Source: Nephrocerus scutellatus (taxonomy: Eukaryota > Arthropoda > Insecta > Diptera > Pipunculidae). Taken from it: 64,000 bases of DNA. Shown piece by piece: positions 52,886-63,961 of this stretch. Both the position numbers and the translations under genes were made by a program. The stretch lies in the NCBI GenBank assembly GCA_947095585.1, contig OX352761.1:61890882-61954881 (forward strand). Direction: 5' to 3'. The notes below the pieces were generated by a model that did no database searches, was not told the DNA's origin, and worked only from the letters and a program-made list of their open reading frames with translations. Positions within the stretch are counted from its first letter, which is position 1; each line of letters starts with the position of its first letter.

Positions 52886-53775
52886 ATTTTTAAATTCTCT
52901 ATATTAACTTCACTTGCCCGTGGGTCGTCGGTCGTCGGTCGGTCGTCGGTCGTCTGTCGTGGATTCTTGCGATCAATTTTTAACCCACTTCCCATGGCCC
53001 GATTTTATTGAAATTTTGCACACATGTGTATTTCCGGAGACAACACTTTCTATTAAATTTTGAGGCCCCTCGGGCTGCGGGGTCGGGGGGCTCCCAAACA
53101 AAAATTTTAAAAAATTTACCCGATTTTCTTCAAATTTTACACACATGTGTATACCCAATAAACAATCGAAAATTTGGTAGTGATCGGGTCCCGGGTTCGG
53201 CCGCAAGGCCCTTATACATTTTTTAAATATCTGTACTGGCATCAGATATTCGTCGCCCTTTATGGACTGTGTGCGGTGTGTGCTGCGCAGTCGGCTGCGC
53301 TGCATGGTTTTGGTGGTGGTGGAGAGAGAGAGAGAAATCTTAGCGCACGCACAAATGAACCCAGCAAATGAAACGAGACATACATGTTTTATGCTTACTT
53401 CAACTTACATTTTTATTTAGTGAATTGTATTTTTATTGATGTCGTTTTTTTTGTTGTCGATATCAACATACAGATAGAACAACAAGTTTTCACAATATTC
53501 TGTCATTTGGCGTTTTCATAAATTAGTTCAGAGCAGTCAAAGAGTTCTCAAGATAAATGTTCGTGTTTCTTATTTGCTCAGAGTATGAGCGTGCTCTAAG
53601 TGCTCAGAATAAAATGATCTGAGCTTTTTCAATTTTAACATCTGATGTCAAATGTTTGTTTCGATGATTTTCTTCTACAATAAAAAAAAATAACCCAGGA
53701 TCGAGGGGCTCCCATATCAATTTCTGCGATTAGAGAATTTAGATGAAAAATTTTAATTTTTATGGGTTGTTTTTT
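52886..53775 (+). repeat. Family X copy, long form (890 bp)
   Basis: Starts TTTTTAAATTCTCTATATT with AACTTCACTTGC, then a short GGTCGTC array (52920-52960), two ~115-bp units, the GCGCAGTCGGCTGCGCTGC segment (53287), GA-rich tract, and ends GATTAGAGAATTTAGATGA, then ATGGGTTG and T9. It has a clear boundary with LINE sequence on both sides. Confidence 0.85.
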
Positions 53776-53920
53776 TTTTAAACATCAGTATAGATTCCGA
53801 GAAGGACTTAGTACCGAAAATGCATTAATGGAATTACTCACTACTATTTTCAATAATTTAAATAAAGGCCGTCTTATTAATTGCTTATTTGTCGACGTTA
53901 AAAAGCATTTGGTACATTAG
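53776..53920 (+). pseudogene. CR1/L2-like LINE, RT fragment
   Basis: Reads HQYRFREGLSTENALMELLT and NCLFVDVKKHLVH, corresponding to the QyGFRkg and the D-containing palm block of RT. About 100 residues between GSDGIN (52870) and this block are missing, so the family X insertion is accompanied by a deletion. A stop follows at about 53918. Confidence 0.75.
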
Positions 53921-54599
53921 AAAACAGATGTCAAGTTATTAACATAAATGGAAACTTGAGTAGCATTGAACTTTACTTGAACTTAAACATGAAAATGATG
54001 GTATATTAATGGCTGAGTTATAAACTTTTTTTTAATTAAAAAATTATATTTAATCGAATATTTCGGTGTTTTCCACCATTTTCAACGATCAAATGAATTA
54101 TTTAACAAAAAACTAAACAATTGAATTAAAAAACACATGAACTAGTTAATTTTTAATTATTTTAAGAAGGTGTTAATATTTTATAAGAAAACACAAAAAT
54201 TTAGTTTAGACACATTAAAATCCAATTAATGACATAATAAATTATTTTTTTTATTTAGGATAATTTTATATAATGTAGTTTTTAATTATATTGATATAAT
54301 TAAATTGGAAGCTATTACTACCTACTTTCTAATTAACTGTATTCGTTGACATCCAAATATGCTTCTTTAAACAAACGTTTATTTTTCCTTTTTGTCATAT
54401 TAGAATATGATCGCATTTTCCATATCAATCTCATGTTTCTTTTCATAACTATGTTTCACCAAAGCTGACCTATAAGTTGTTTGTGTAACATTTGTGTACA
54501 TATTAATGTTAATTATGTTTTGTACCTCTTTGTGATTTCGTCTTACTTGTTTCACCTACATAACACGAGTCACAATTCTTACAAAATATTTTATAAATT
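53921..54599. other. AT-rich unassigned sequence
   Basis: No coding frame, no similarity to other parts of the window. It is A/T rich and adjoins the broken end of Helitron copy 1. Confidence 0.45.
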
Positions 54600-55830
54600 A
54601 CAACTGCCCATGGGAAAAACACGGCAAATCAAGGTTTATTCCACATACTTCCAACGATTGGCTTTGCGATTTATTAATTGTCTTGCGAATGCAAGGCGAA
54701 CCGGAAACTGGACACGCTTAAATTGAAACAGCAAATCCGTTGAAATCAGTGTTATTCTTGGAATCAGAACATCCTCGCCTTTGAACTTTCCGATGATTAT
54801 AATTGGATAATTGACGACTTCATCTGGATCGGTAATGGAAACGATATGAATATGAATGCAATTGGCAAGCGATTTGGCTTTGTATTTTTATGTTTAAATT
54901 GTCTACGTTCATATTTTTCGCTGCCAAAATTGCTCGTTCGCTCAACCAAACCTGGTTTTTGTAATTTTCACCAATGTTCGAGAACACTTTCGTGATCAAT
55001 TCTTCTTTTGACGTTGTGAATTGGCAAAAATTTGGTGGAAACGAAATGATTGTTTCATTGCCCATGTCTAATAACAGCTTGGCAAACACTTCCGCCGATT
55101 TGTCATTTTGTTACGCGACTCCCATATTCGTTGTTAATTTGAAAGTTTTCACGTATCTCACCAAATTCGATGACTTTAAGCAAGCGTTTATTTCATCAGC
55201 AGCTGTTGATCTTGGAATGACTGGCAGCGTTTGGCAAAAATCACCGGCCAGCAGAATCACCGTACCTCCAAAAAGGTCCTGATTATTGCGCAAATCTTTC
55301 AACGTTCGATTAAGTGCTTCCAATGCTCGTTTGTGCGCCTTCGTACGCTCATCCCTAATGATTATTTTGCAATTCTGTAGTACTTTCGCCATTGCTGATT
55401 TTTTGGCAATGTTGCACGTCGGTTCATCTACCGTTTGCAAATTTAGTGGCAGTTGGAGCACAGAATGGGCTGTTCGTCCTCCTTCTAACAATGTGGCAGC
55501 GATACCAGATGATGCTACGGCGAGCGCTATTTGCCTTTGTGCGCGTATCGATGCTAAAATCAATGAAATTAGGAATGTTTTGCTAGTTCCGCCAGGTGCA
55601 TCGAGGAAGAAGATTCCTCCGTAGCCGTCGTTAACTGCTATCATCAATGTGTCGTACGCGGTTTTCTGCTGCTGATTCAAAAGGAAGACTTTTGTTCGTA
55701 CTGATTGACTTAAAGCATCTTGATCGTATTGCCGTTCTCGTTCAAATTCTCGATTAAATGCATCGTGCATGGGGCGATTCGTAGTGGAATTACTAATTCG
55801 TGCAACATCTTGCCGGACATCATCAGACAC
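54600..55830 (-). pseudogene. Helitron copy 1 PIF1-like helicase
   Basis: The frame 55830-55111 carries the N-terminal part of the SF1B helicase used in rolling-circle transposition. It has Walker A in FLDAPGGTSKTFL (usual GGTGKT, so G is replaced by S), then LAVASSGIAATLLEGGRTAHS, Walker B-like IIIRDERTKAHK and LLAGDFCQTLPV. The C-terminal motifs follow in frame 55089-54820 and beyond, broken by a deletion. Helicase activity is unlikely. Confidence 0.88.
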
Positions 55831-56712
55831 AAATCCTCTATAGAAATCAACGCCTCGTTGTAGATCTCCGCATTAAATTCAAGTTCAAGATTCGCAGTAG
55901 TTATACGCACTCGATGCAAAATGTCTTCAGCCATATTGTCTTTGTATTTGTTCAACAAATGAAGTGGTTTCGATGAAAAACACGTTGAAATGATGATGGC
56001 AAAAAGTGATCAAATTTGAGGCGCAGTAGACGAAATAACAGCATCTGCGAGTGTGTGATCCCAATGAATGTCATCCTCGAGCAAATGTAAGCACTGACAT
56101 GCTTCTCGATATCTGGCGCACAACTCACCATTGACAGTTCGCAGAAATTCAAAAGAAGCTTGTCAGCGTTGTCGCTGGTGGTCGTTCGGCTCTCTGCGCT
56201 GCATTTGCTGCCGTGAAATGAACTCGTTGTCCATTCTCCAGGTGCACAGCTAAATGGACCACAGTAGGATGACATTCGTGTATGGAGAATGAAAAGATTC
56301 TCCAAACCGGCCCATTACTACTGACAGAATTGCAGTACTCAAAATTGCAATGCGCTTTGAATGTTTTGGAAAGCAGCGGCGAATATGGAACAATCCAGCT
56401 GTTATCGATTATAACGACCTTATTTTGGACTTTCAACGTTATCGTTCTGCCGTTATTCGACGACGAAGACGAGCGACGACGATACAGGGGGTAACCGTCA
56501 TTGCCTGTGATTGTGTCAGCTAACAAAGCACGCGGATAACATTTTGAGCATTTCTTTTTGATCATGCACGGTGATTCCCGGTTGTGATCGCCACACGGTC
56601 CATGAATCCTATTCGTCGTCACTACTTCATACAACTCTGGATCTGTTTCAGTATCAGGAATTTCTGCGCAAATGATTGCATCAATTTCATCCGGTCTTAT
56701 TTTTTCGACCAT
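55831..56712 (-). pseudogene. Helitron copy 1 Rep region, catalytic motif deleted
   Basis: The frame 56712-56149 has the typical IHGPCGDHN, CMIKKKCSKCYPRA and DGYPLYRRR blocks that lie just before the tyrosine motif. At about 56300 the expected segment with the YxxxYxxKG catalytic tyrosines is missing: CNSVSS runs into NGPVWRIFSFSIHE. A second deletion near 56160 joins PPATTLTSFF to the LCARYREACQ region. The frame then shifts to 55958-55710. Without the tyrosines no strand transfer is possible. Confidence 0.82.
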
Positions 56713-56760
56713 CCACAGGAGATATGCGCATGTCCAAATGCTTTCATCAATGGATCAATG

Positions 56761-56904
56761 TCAGGGAAAACTACAAAAAACCTTGACCAAGCAAATATTA
56801 CAAATTATAAAAATAATGTAAGAAATACTGATAAACAATTTTTTTTTTTTTAAATATATATTTTATATTAATAAACAACTTATGTATACTTTATCCATTA
56901 TCCT
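56761..56904. other. Junction sequence between Helitron and LINE-A fragment
   Basis: AT-rich, with T12 at 56838-56850. No feature recognised. Confidence 0.4.
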
Positions 56905-57868
56905 TCAGGAAAAGGACCTGGAACTAGAGAACATAAGATTTATATAATCTTAATACTTCAGAGGGAGTGAAGTAGAAATTACAACGTCTTATGAAGCCCA
57001 AACATTGGCTAGCTCTTTTTGAAATTTCCTTCCTTCCTTCCTTCCAGGAAAGATCACTTGATACTTTTAAACCTAACAACTTAAGTGAATCAGATCTCGC
57101 AATAGGGGTACCATTAATAACAGGTGGAACATAATGTTGAGTTTTCTTCTGAGAAAAAAGACAAGACTGGAATTTATTTGGGTTAAATTCTACTCTATTA
57201 TAAATGCCCCAATCAATAATGATTTGAATATTAGACAGAATAGTCAAATTCATTAATTCACGCGATCAATTCAAGCGAAAATTGCATTCTTTTTGACTGA
57301 CAAACTCAATGGAAGCCGATAGTGTTGTATAATCAGCAAATGAATGGATATCACGGGCTGTAGAAGACAACAGGTCGTTGATATATATCAAGAAGAGCGT
57401 GGGCGACAAGGATGACCCATGAGGCACGCCAGCATTGATCCCATGTGAATCTGAAGATATACCATTTAATACAACTTTTATTTTACGGTTCCATTAATAA
57501 TTCCCAATCCATGTAATGAGAGAAGAGTGTAAGTTCAGCGCACGAATCATTTAAGTAAGACAATCATGCCATACTCTATCAAAAGCTTTAGCAATATCTA
57601 AGGAAACAACGCTTGATTCACCTAGGTTTTCAATGCTTCGCTCCAAACAATGAGTCATGCATCATTAGTTCACCTGAAGAGCGATTTTTACGAAATCCAT
57701 ACTGCACATCGGAAAAAAGAACATTCGAATCCAGATAGTTCATTAGTCTGAAATTAACGATGGATTCCATTACCTTCGATAGAACCGACAACAAAGCAAT
57801 AGGACGGTAGTTCGTAGGTGCCGACTTATCACCTTTTTTCGGAACGGGTTGAATATTTGCTGATTAAC
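56905..57868 (-). pseudogene. LINE-A RT fragment without the tandem repeat
   Basis: The minus strand matches LINE-A 9290-11600. It has the NYRPIALLSVLSK block, AFDRVWHD, VPHGSSLSPTLF, SFADYTTLSAS (catalytic FADD changed to FADY) and, in frame 57253-56924, TILSNIQIIIDWG through GTPIARSDSLKLLGLKV to LGFIRRCNFYF. It has only one copy of the unit that is repeated six times in LINE-A. It lacks 11370-11576 of LINE-A, and the left end runs into unrelated DNA at 56905. Confidence 0.85.
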
Positions 57869-58310
57869 ATGGTTGTTAATCTGTAGTCGCCCTTAGCTTC
57901 TTCCTGCTTCAGGATCTTCCAGTTTTTGGTTGGAAGGTTCGGGTTACTGGCATGAATTATCTGCATAATTTCTTGCTCTGTCGGTTCAGTTGGAAGCCAA
58001 ACGCGTGCTCTAGGCCTGTTCGGGATTTCCTCCCTACTGACTGCTTCAAGCTTTGCGCCCGGCAACACCTCCCCAACCTCAGAGATAGCCCACTTATAGA
58101 GAAATGCAGATCTCTGGTCTGAGCATGCAATTAATTTCACCCTGCCTTGAAACCATCCCGCATCTCTGCAGGACTGAGGGAGTCCTAGGTTTTCCCTAAG
58201 GACTTTTAAAAACACCCGGTTTAGAGCATTAGCCACTGACTTCCATCTATCCGAAGAGATGTTCCCTTCATCATGATTTCTGTCAATGACAGCTAGCACT
58301 GACGCGGGGT
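57869..58310 (-). pseudogene. LINE ORF1 fragment with DUF4780-like domain
   Basis: The frame 58299-57829 encodes LAVIDRNHDEGNISSDRWK, GWFQGRVKLIACSDQRSAFL, PGAKLEAVSREEIPNRPRA and a WKILKQEE block, a domain I recognise as DUF4780, common in predicted arthropod proteins linked to I/R1-like LINEs. The last 13 residues are read past the join to LINE-A at 57868. The role of this domain in LINE ORF1 is unknown; nucleic acid binding is a guess. The upstream part is replaced by a BEL env fragment. Confidence 0.7.
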
Positions 58311-58565
58311 CTCAGCCCACCTTTCTAGTATCCTATGGGATATGCTCCAAGAGTCAGTGGCTAGTTCAGCTTGACCAATGTTTTCAAAGTATATCCCGGG
58401 TTGTTTGTTAAAAGGGATGATCTCCACTGGTGATAGAGCAAAGGTCTGACATACCAATACCGCACATAATGACAGTATGATATTGAATTTCATGAATTTA
58501 GAATTGGGATGGGTGTTATTACGGTTTTTGTTCTTTGCTGAGCTTGGTACGCCTCATTGCCTCGG
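58311..58565 (-). pseudogene. BEL-type envelope N-terminal fragment, second family
   Basis: The frame starting at 58493 opens with a signal peptide (MKFNIILSLCAVLVCQTFAL) and continues to the block GIYFENIGQAELATDSWSI, equivalent to GIYFEGIGTARLSTGVWKI of the BEL array but clearly diverged, so it comes from another BEL family. It is cut at about 58318 by the LINE ORF1 fragment. Upstream sequence to 58565 includes a short MRRTKLSKEQK stretch that may be the end of the preceding pol frame. Confidence 0.72.
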
Positions 58566-60017
58566 GATTCTGTAGGTTAGGTAAGTTAGGTTGCGGTGGC
58601 AGCTAATGCTCACTTAGGCCATTCGCGGTCCTTTGTGTTAGCACAGAATTTTACACCTTTTCCCTTTTCTGAAGATTCATTCAGAGCTCTTAATGAATCG
58701 GAGTATATCTCGCACTTTGCCGTTTTCGAGATTCATTCATTATCCGCTTACCCAAGTGTTTGTGCCTTCTGTGCATTAGTGCCGGACATGAGCAAAGAAG
58801 ATGCTCTAGCGTCTCTTCCTTCTCCTTGTCCAAGCAACCTCTGCAGAAGTCATTATATTCGACACCCATCCTTCTCGCGTGTTTCCCTAGAAGGCATTAT
58901 CCCTACAACCGTTCTTATTTCACGTCTTTGTAGGGAAATAAGCGCTGTTGAGCGCCTCAAGTCCAGCTTCGGCCAGACCTGTCTTGAAATATTGCAAGTG
59001 TCGGTGTTTTCCCACCTTACATTTATTATTGTTTCTGCCTCTTTCCGAAGCTCAAGTTTCAGTGTCGCGATAGGACTCCCCACCTCCGCCCTTTCCGGTA
59101 GCAGCTGGAGAGTCGTACCACGTCTAGCTAACTCGTCCGCCCTGCAGTTCCCGTCGACATCCGTGTGGCCCGGGACCAATATGATCCTTATATTGAACTG
59201 CTCACTCATCTCGTTAAGAGAGGAGTGACAGCTCAACGCCACCTTAGATTTAAAATATATAAATGTTAATCTTCTTTGAGGATAATACATTTATGCTTCA
59301 GCCAGTTCATTACCTCTTCAATCAATCGCAGCGATCAGGTAGACGGACAGAGATGCTTACTATAAGCTTGTCACAGAAGACTCCTGCTTCTACTTTACCG
59401 TCTAGCTTAGAGCCATCCGTGAAAAACTGTATTGTTTCGTTATCGGTGGCGGATCCACTCTTCCAGTCTTCTCTGGAGGGTATTGTTGTCCGAAAACCGT
59501 TTTGAAAGCATAACATTGGTGTTATGTAATCCAGTTTCGTCAGCTCTTGCTTTAGCGATTTAGTTATGGTGGAGTGTGCTTTCTAAAGACTTCTACACTG
59601 ATTGACAGCTAACAGTCGCGTAGCCGTAATTGCCGCTTTCTGTTTGCCAAATATGTCTAGTGGGATCAGGTGGAGCATAACCTCTAGAGCGCGAGTTGGT
59701 GTAGATCTCAGCGCCCCGATTATAAGCATGCAGGCCGCTCTTTGTACCTTCCCCAATATACTTGTATACGTGGTTTTTTCCATAGCTAGCCACCTTACGC
59801 TTACCCCATACAGTAGTATTGGTCTCACTACCGACGGGTAAAGCCAGTGTACTAGCTTTGGTTTCGAACCCCAATTTTTACCAATGGCATTCTTGCACGA
59901 GTATAAAGCAATGTTAGCTTTATTAACTCTTTTTATTATATTAGGTTTTCAGCTCAGTTTCCTGTCCAAGATTGTCCCCAGAAATCTTGCTTTATCAGAA
60001 AAAACTAAGGGAGTATC
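58566..60017 (-). pseudogene. I/R1-type LINE pol C-terminus with RNase H
   Basis: On the minus strand, KARFLGTILDRKLS (60010-59950) and RPILLYGVSVRWLAMEK, with ALEVMLHLIPLDIF (59828-59650), form the RT C-terminal part. IQFFTDGSKLDGKVEAGVF (59440-59385) is the start of an RNase H domain (D of TDGS), and VPGHTDVDGNCRADELARR (59180-59125) is its end (H and D). A Cys-rich tail follows about 58870. It ends in a TAACCTAACTTACCTAACC-type tail near 58570. LINEs with RNase H of this kind belong to the I/R1 assemblage. Frames are broken in several places. Confidence 0.82.
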
Positions 60018-60346
60018 AACCGTTGGAAATAGAGCTGCACCCGAGAGTTCGAGTCGAGGCAGTGGTAGCTTCTTAAGCGGTGCTACTCGAGACTTTGCAT
60101 ATACATCTAATGTAGATCGCGGCGCCATATGCCTTTTCACTTGCATCTGAAAAACCATGAATCTCGATCACCCTTGTCTTGCTTGAAGAGAGTACATGCC
60201 GTGGAATTGTGAGAGAATTCAGCGCTGAAAGTTGTTGACGAAAGTTTTGCCACCTGGTATGTAATTCTTGGGATACAGCAGCATCCCAGTCTAATTTAAG
60301 CATCTAGAGTTCTTGTAGCATAATTTTTGCTGTAGTTATGTCTGGG
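60018..60346 (-). pseudogene. BEL RT-RNase H fragment, second family
   Basis: The minus strand reads MLQEL, then LKLDWDAAVSQELHTRWQNF, IPRHVLSSSKTRVIEIHGFS and DASEKAYGAAIYIR, and LPLPRLELSGAAL, all typical of BEL RNase H. It corresponds to body B at about 36230-35960 but is diverged, so it may be the same family as the env fragment at 58311. At 60018 RLELSGAALF passes directly into LINE sequence PTVDTPLVF. Confidence 0.82.
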
Positions 60347-60370
60347 TTTATTAACCCATTTCTGGAATAT

Positions 60371-60985
60371 GATCATTATGGTCTGGAAGTTCGGGAACAA
60401 AGCAATTTCTCAAGCGATTCGTATGAAATTCGGTATGTAGGACTTAGATGCGACTATAAGACTTGTTCCTATGGAACTGGACTATGATCATTATTGCCTG
60501 GAATTTCGGGAACAAAGCAATTTCTCAAGTGATTCGTATGAAATTCGGTATGTAGAACTAAGATGCGACTATAAGACTTGTTCCTATGGAAATTCTGGAC
60601 TATGATCATTATGGTCTGGAATTTCGGGAACAAAGCAATTTCTCAAGCGATTAGCATGAAACTCGGTATGTAGGACTAAGAAGCGACTATAAGCATTGTT
60701 CATATGGAAATTCTGGATTATGGTCTGGAATTTCGGGAACAAAGCAATTTCTCAAGCAATTCGCATTAAATTCGGTTTGTAGGATGAAGATGCGACTATA
60801 AGGCTTGTTACTATGGAAATTCTGGAACCCAATAATTATGGTCTGGAATTTCGGGCACAAGGCAATTTCTCAAGCATGAAACTAGGTATGTAGGACTACG
60901 ATGCGACTTTAAGACTTCTTCCTATGGAAATTTTGGTTCATTTGGATCTGGAATTTTGGGAGCTATACCATTTTGAGATTTTGAG
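60371..60985 (+). repeat. Satellite-like array, about 5.5 units of 109-118 bp
   Basis: Units contain GATCATTATGGTCTGGAATT, TCGGGAACAAAGCAATTTC, TCAAGCGATTCGTATGAAA and GCGACTATAAGACTTGTTCC. Similar CTGGAA anchors occur at about 60383, 60499, 60616, 60725, 60843 and 60955. Units diverge by roughly 10-15 percent by eye, most at the right end. Confidence 0.93.
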
Positions 60986-61081
60986 ATATCCGTTCGTGTA
61001 TCCGTTCCACAGACAAGAAGATCTTTGTTTTCTCAATGTCATGCTCAAAACTCACGGACGTATCTCCGACACCCTTCTCTT
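60986..61081. other. Short unique segment
   Basis: Moderately AT-rich with no frame and no match. It contains the phrase ATCCGTTCGTGTATCCGTTCC. Confidence 0.4.
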
Positions 61082-61672
61082 TTTAAATTCTCTATATTAA
61101 CTTCGCGTGCACGTGGCTGGCTGGCTGGGTGGCTGTCTGGCTGGCTGGTCAGATTTTCTGATCAATTTTTAGCCCAATTTTATTGAAATTTTGCACACAT
61201 ATATATTTCCGGTGACAATACTTTCTATTAAAATTTGAGGCCCCTCGGACCCATGCAAATATTTTACAAAATTTACCAGATTTTCTTCAAATTTTATACA
61301 CATGTGTATCTCAGATGGACAACACTTTTTGTACATTTTTTTGGAGTGATCTGGCCCTAAGGCTCGAGGGGTGCCTATATAAGTTTTTTAAAAATTAACC
61401 CGATTTTCTTCAAATTTTAAACACATGTATATCACCGATGACAACACTTACTATTGAAAGTTGCAAGCGATCGGGCACCAATGTCGGGTGCTCCCACACA
61501 AATTTTTTTACACATGTGTATCTCCGGTGACAACAGTTCTTGAAAACATTTTGAAGTGAAGGGGCTCTTTTATTAATTTTTTCCAAATTAACCCGATTCA
61601 AACTTTGCACACATATGTATCTCCTATTAGAGAATTTACATGAAAAATTTTTTATGGGTTGTTTTTTTTTTT
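61082..61672 (+). repeat. Family X copy, short form (591 bp)
   Basis: Best-defined copy. It starts TTTTTAAATTCTCTATATT with AACTTCGCGTGC, continues with a TGGC-rich run (61112-61150), four internal units each with a variant of CACATGTGTATCTCCG, and ends ATTAGAGAATTTACATGAAA, then ATGGGTTG and a T run. Confidence 0.87.
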
Positions 61673-62320
61673 ACATTTATATGTTAAGTCTGCAATGTAT
61701 AGACGAACCCGAAAAGAGTTTCGTGTCACCTTCGTGTCCTGAAGGTGCCTAATCCAGTGTCAAGTTGCTTTGTCAACTTCTAGATATATGTAATTTTTTA
61801 CCGATATTTCTTCCTGTGCCCCAAGCTAAAACTTTCAATCAATATTATCAAGAACTATTACAAAGGAATTTTTATATTTCCCAAAAATTATCTTGACCAA
61901 GTATGTTGGATATCAAAAACAAAACGTAAATAGCAACATTTGCTTTTTTGTTTCAATAATCTAAAATGCAAAAAGAAAAAAAAATTCGGTTGATTTCGTA
62001 GCATAGTTGTAGGCTTTTGTATTCAGTTCGTATATATGATGTAAGAAACTATAAGTATAGGTACATAATCGTACTTGCGTTATTAAACGCAGGAACATAA
62101 TCGTGAAATATATTATGTTCAATTGCAGAGGGAATAAAAATATATAAAAATGTTAACGTTTAAATGTTCACTGGAAACTTGCTATTTATGTATAAATATC
62201 TAAATTAAAGCAAGTTTAGCAGGAGGAACTACAAAATAAAACTTCAGCAGATCAATCGTGTTCAACAAAAAATAATATTAACAAGAAGGTTGTAAAATGA
62301 ATTAAAAAATATATAAAAAA
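61673..62320. other. AT-rich unassigned sequence
   Basis: No coding frame and no match within the window. It may be the target into which Helitron copy 2 inserted. Confidence 0.45.
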
Positions 62321-62440
62321 CTAGCGACCCGTCCCTGCTATGCACGGTTCAATTTACGTATGAAGAAAATGAGAAGTGCGCTTAGTGTAAAAATATGTTT
62401 ATTTTATCTCCAGCGGTTTAGGCTGTGTGTTGTCTGTCAG

Positions 62441-62794
62441 TCAGTCAGTCAGTTTGTCGAGAAAGGAATTTTTATCGCAACGCTTGGCGATGAACGATAT
62501 TTTTGTCTTTCCGTCCGTAGAGAAAACGAATAGCGCCGATGGTTTACCGACTCTCGAGCACGACACGTACAACTGCCCATGGGAAAAACACGGCAACTCA
62601 AGGTTTATTCCACATACTTCCAATCGGCTCTGCGATTTATTAATTGTCATTGCGAATTCAAGGCGAACCGGAAACTGGGCACGCTTAAATTGAAACAGCA
62701 AATCCGTTGAAATCAGTGGTATTCTTGGAATCAGAACATCCTCGCCTTTGAACTTTCCGATGGTTATCGTTGCTTCAATTACGTTGTTTATCAA
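62441..62794 (-). pseudogene. Helitron copy 2 helicase C-terminal motifs
   Basis: Contains LQFKRAQFPVRLEFAMTINK and the motif SHGQLYVSCSRVGKPSALFV, the conserved SF1B motif VI region of Helitron helicases. Compared with the usual TINKSQGQSL, the GQ is missing (TINKSQSRLEV). The preceding part (62940-62800) is in another frame. Confidence 0.85.
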
Positions 62795-63147
62795 CTTCTT
62801 AACAGCTAGTCTGGTTCCATTGTATAGTTTCGGTTCGTTGGCAACATGATTATTACCGAGCCGACCTTGAGCTGCAAATTGTGCGGCGGCATTCCTGTCA
62901 AATCCAAAGAATTTAGGAACTCAATTGGATAATTGACGACTTCATCTGGATCGGTAATGGAATCGATCGACTAATATGAATGCAATTGGCCAGCGATTTG
63001 GCTTTGTATTTTTATGTTTAAATCGTCTACGTTCTTATTTTTCGCTGCCAAAATTGCTCGTTCGCTCAACCAAACCTGGTTTTTGTAATTTTCACCAATG
63101 TTCGGGAACACTTTCGTGATCAATTCTTCTTTTGACGTTGTGAATTG

Positions 63148-63961
63148 TCAAAAATTTGGTGGAAACGAAATGAGGCCAGCGAAAGCGTCAACCGGAATTG
63201 TTCCATTGCCCATGTCTAATAACTGCTTGGAAAACACTTCCGCCGAATTGTCATTTTGTAACGCGACTCCCATATTCGTTGTTAATTTGAAAGTTTTCAC
63301 GTATCTCCACAAATTCGATGACTTTAAGCAAGCGTTTATTTCATCAGCAGCTGTTGATCTTGGAATGACTGGCAGCGTTTGGTAAAAATCACCGGCCAGC
63401 AGAATCATCGTACCTCCAAAAAGGTCCTGATTATTGCGCAAATCTTTCAACGTTCGATTAAGTGCTTCTAATGCTCGTTTGTGCGCCTTCGTACGCTCAT
63501 CCCTAATGATTATTTTGCAATTCTGTAGTACTTTCGCCATTGCTGATTTTTTGGCAATGTTGCACGTCGGTTCATCTACCGTTTGCAAATTTAGTGGCAG
63601 TTTGAGCACAGAATGGGCTGTTCGTCCTCCTTCTAACAATGTGGCAGCGATACCAGATGATGCTACGGCGAGCGCTATTTGCCTTTGTGCGCGTATCGAT
63701 GCTAAAATCAATGAAATTAGGAATGTTTTGCCAGTTCCGCCAGGTGCATCGAGGAAGAAGATTCCTCCGTATCATCAATGTGTCGTACGCGGTTTTCTGC
63801 TGATGATTCAAAAGGAAGACTTTTGTTCGTACTGATTGACTTAAAGCATCTTGATCGTATTGCCGTTCTCGTTCAAATTCTCGATTAAATGCATCGTGCA
63901 TGGGGCGATTCGTAGTGGCATTACTAATTCGTGCAACATCTTGCCGGACATCATCAGACAC
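63148..63961 (-). pseudogene. Helitron copy 2 helicase N-terminal half, frameshifted
   Basis: 63961-63770 gives the segment before Walker A (MSDDVRQDVARIS, then VFLLNHQQKTAYDTLMI). A 17-base deletion near 63769 relative to copy 1 shifts frame just before Walker A, which here has the canonical GGTGK sequence in the other phase. Frame 63711-63148 then has ASSGIAATLLEGGRTAHS, IIIRDERTKAHK and LLAGDFYQTLPV. So copy 2 keeps the proper Walker A but cannot read it, while copy 1 reads it but with a substitution. Confidence 0.88.

Larger units (their letters stand above)
54600..56760 (-). mobile_element. Helitron copy 1, internal fragment without ends
   Basis: Shares 54600-55880 with copy 2 at near identity. 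On the minus strand it reads part of the Rep/helicase protein from before the HUH-nuclease tyrosine region down to the helicase end. Neither terminus is present: the 3' end is cut at 54600 (copy 2 continues about 250 bases further) and the 5' side fades near 56760. It also has a deletion near 54795 relative to copy 2. Confidence 0.88.

Noticed and set aside
55286..55624. Plus-strand frames overlapping the Helitron helicase (also at 63434-63835)
   Set aside because: Shadow of the helicase; conserved between the two copies only because the minus-strand DNA is.
58596..59228. 210-codon plus-strand frame
   Set aside because: Antisense to the LINE RNase H and Cys-rich tail, whose motifs are on the minus strand.
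60371..60985. Possible CRISPR-like regular repeats
   Set aside because: Units are contiguous tandem repeats without unique spacers, and the genome is clearly that of an insect.
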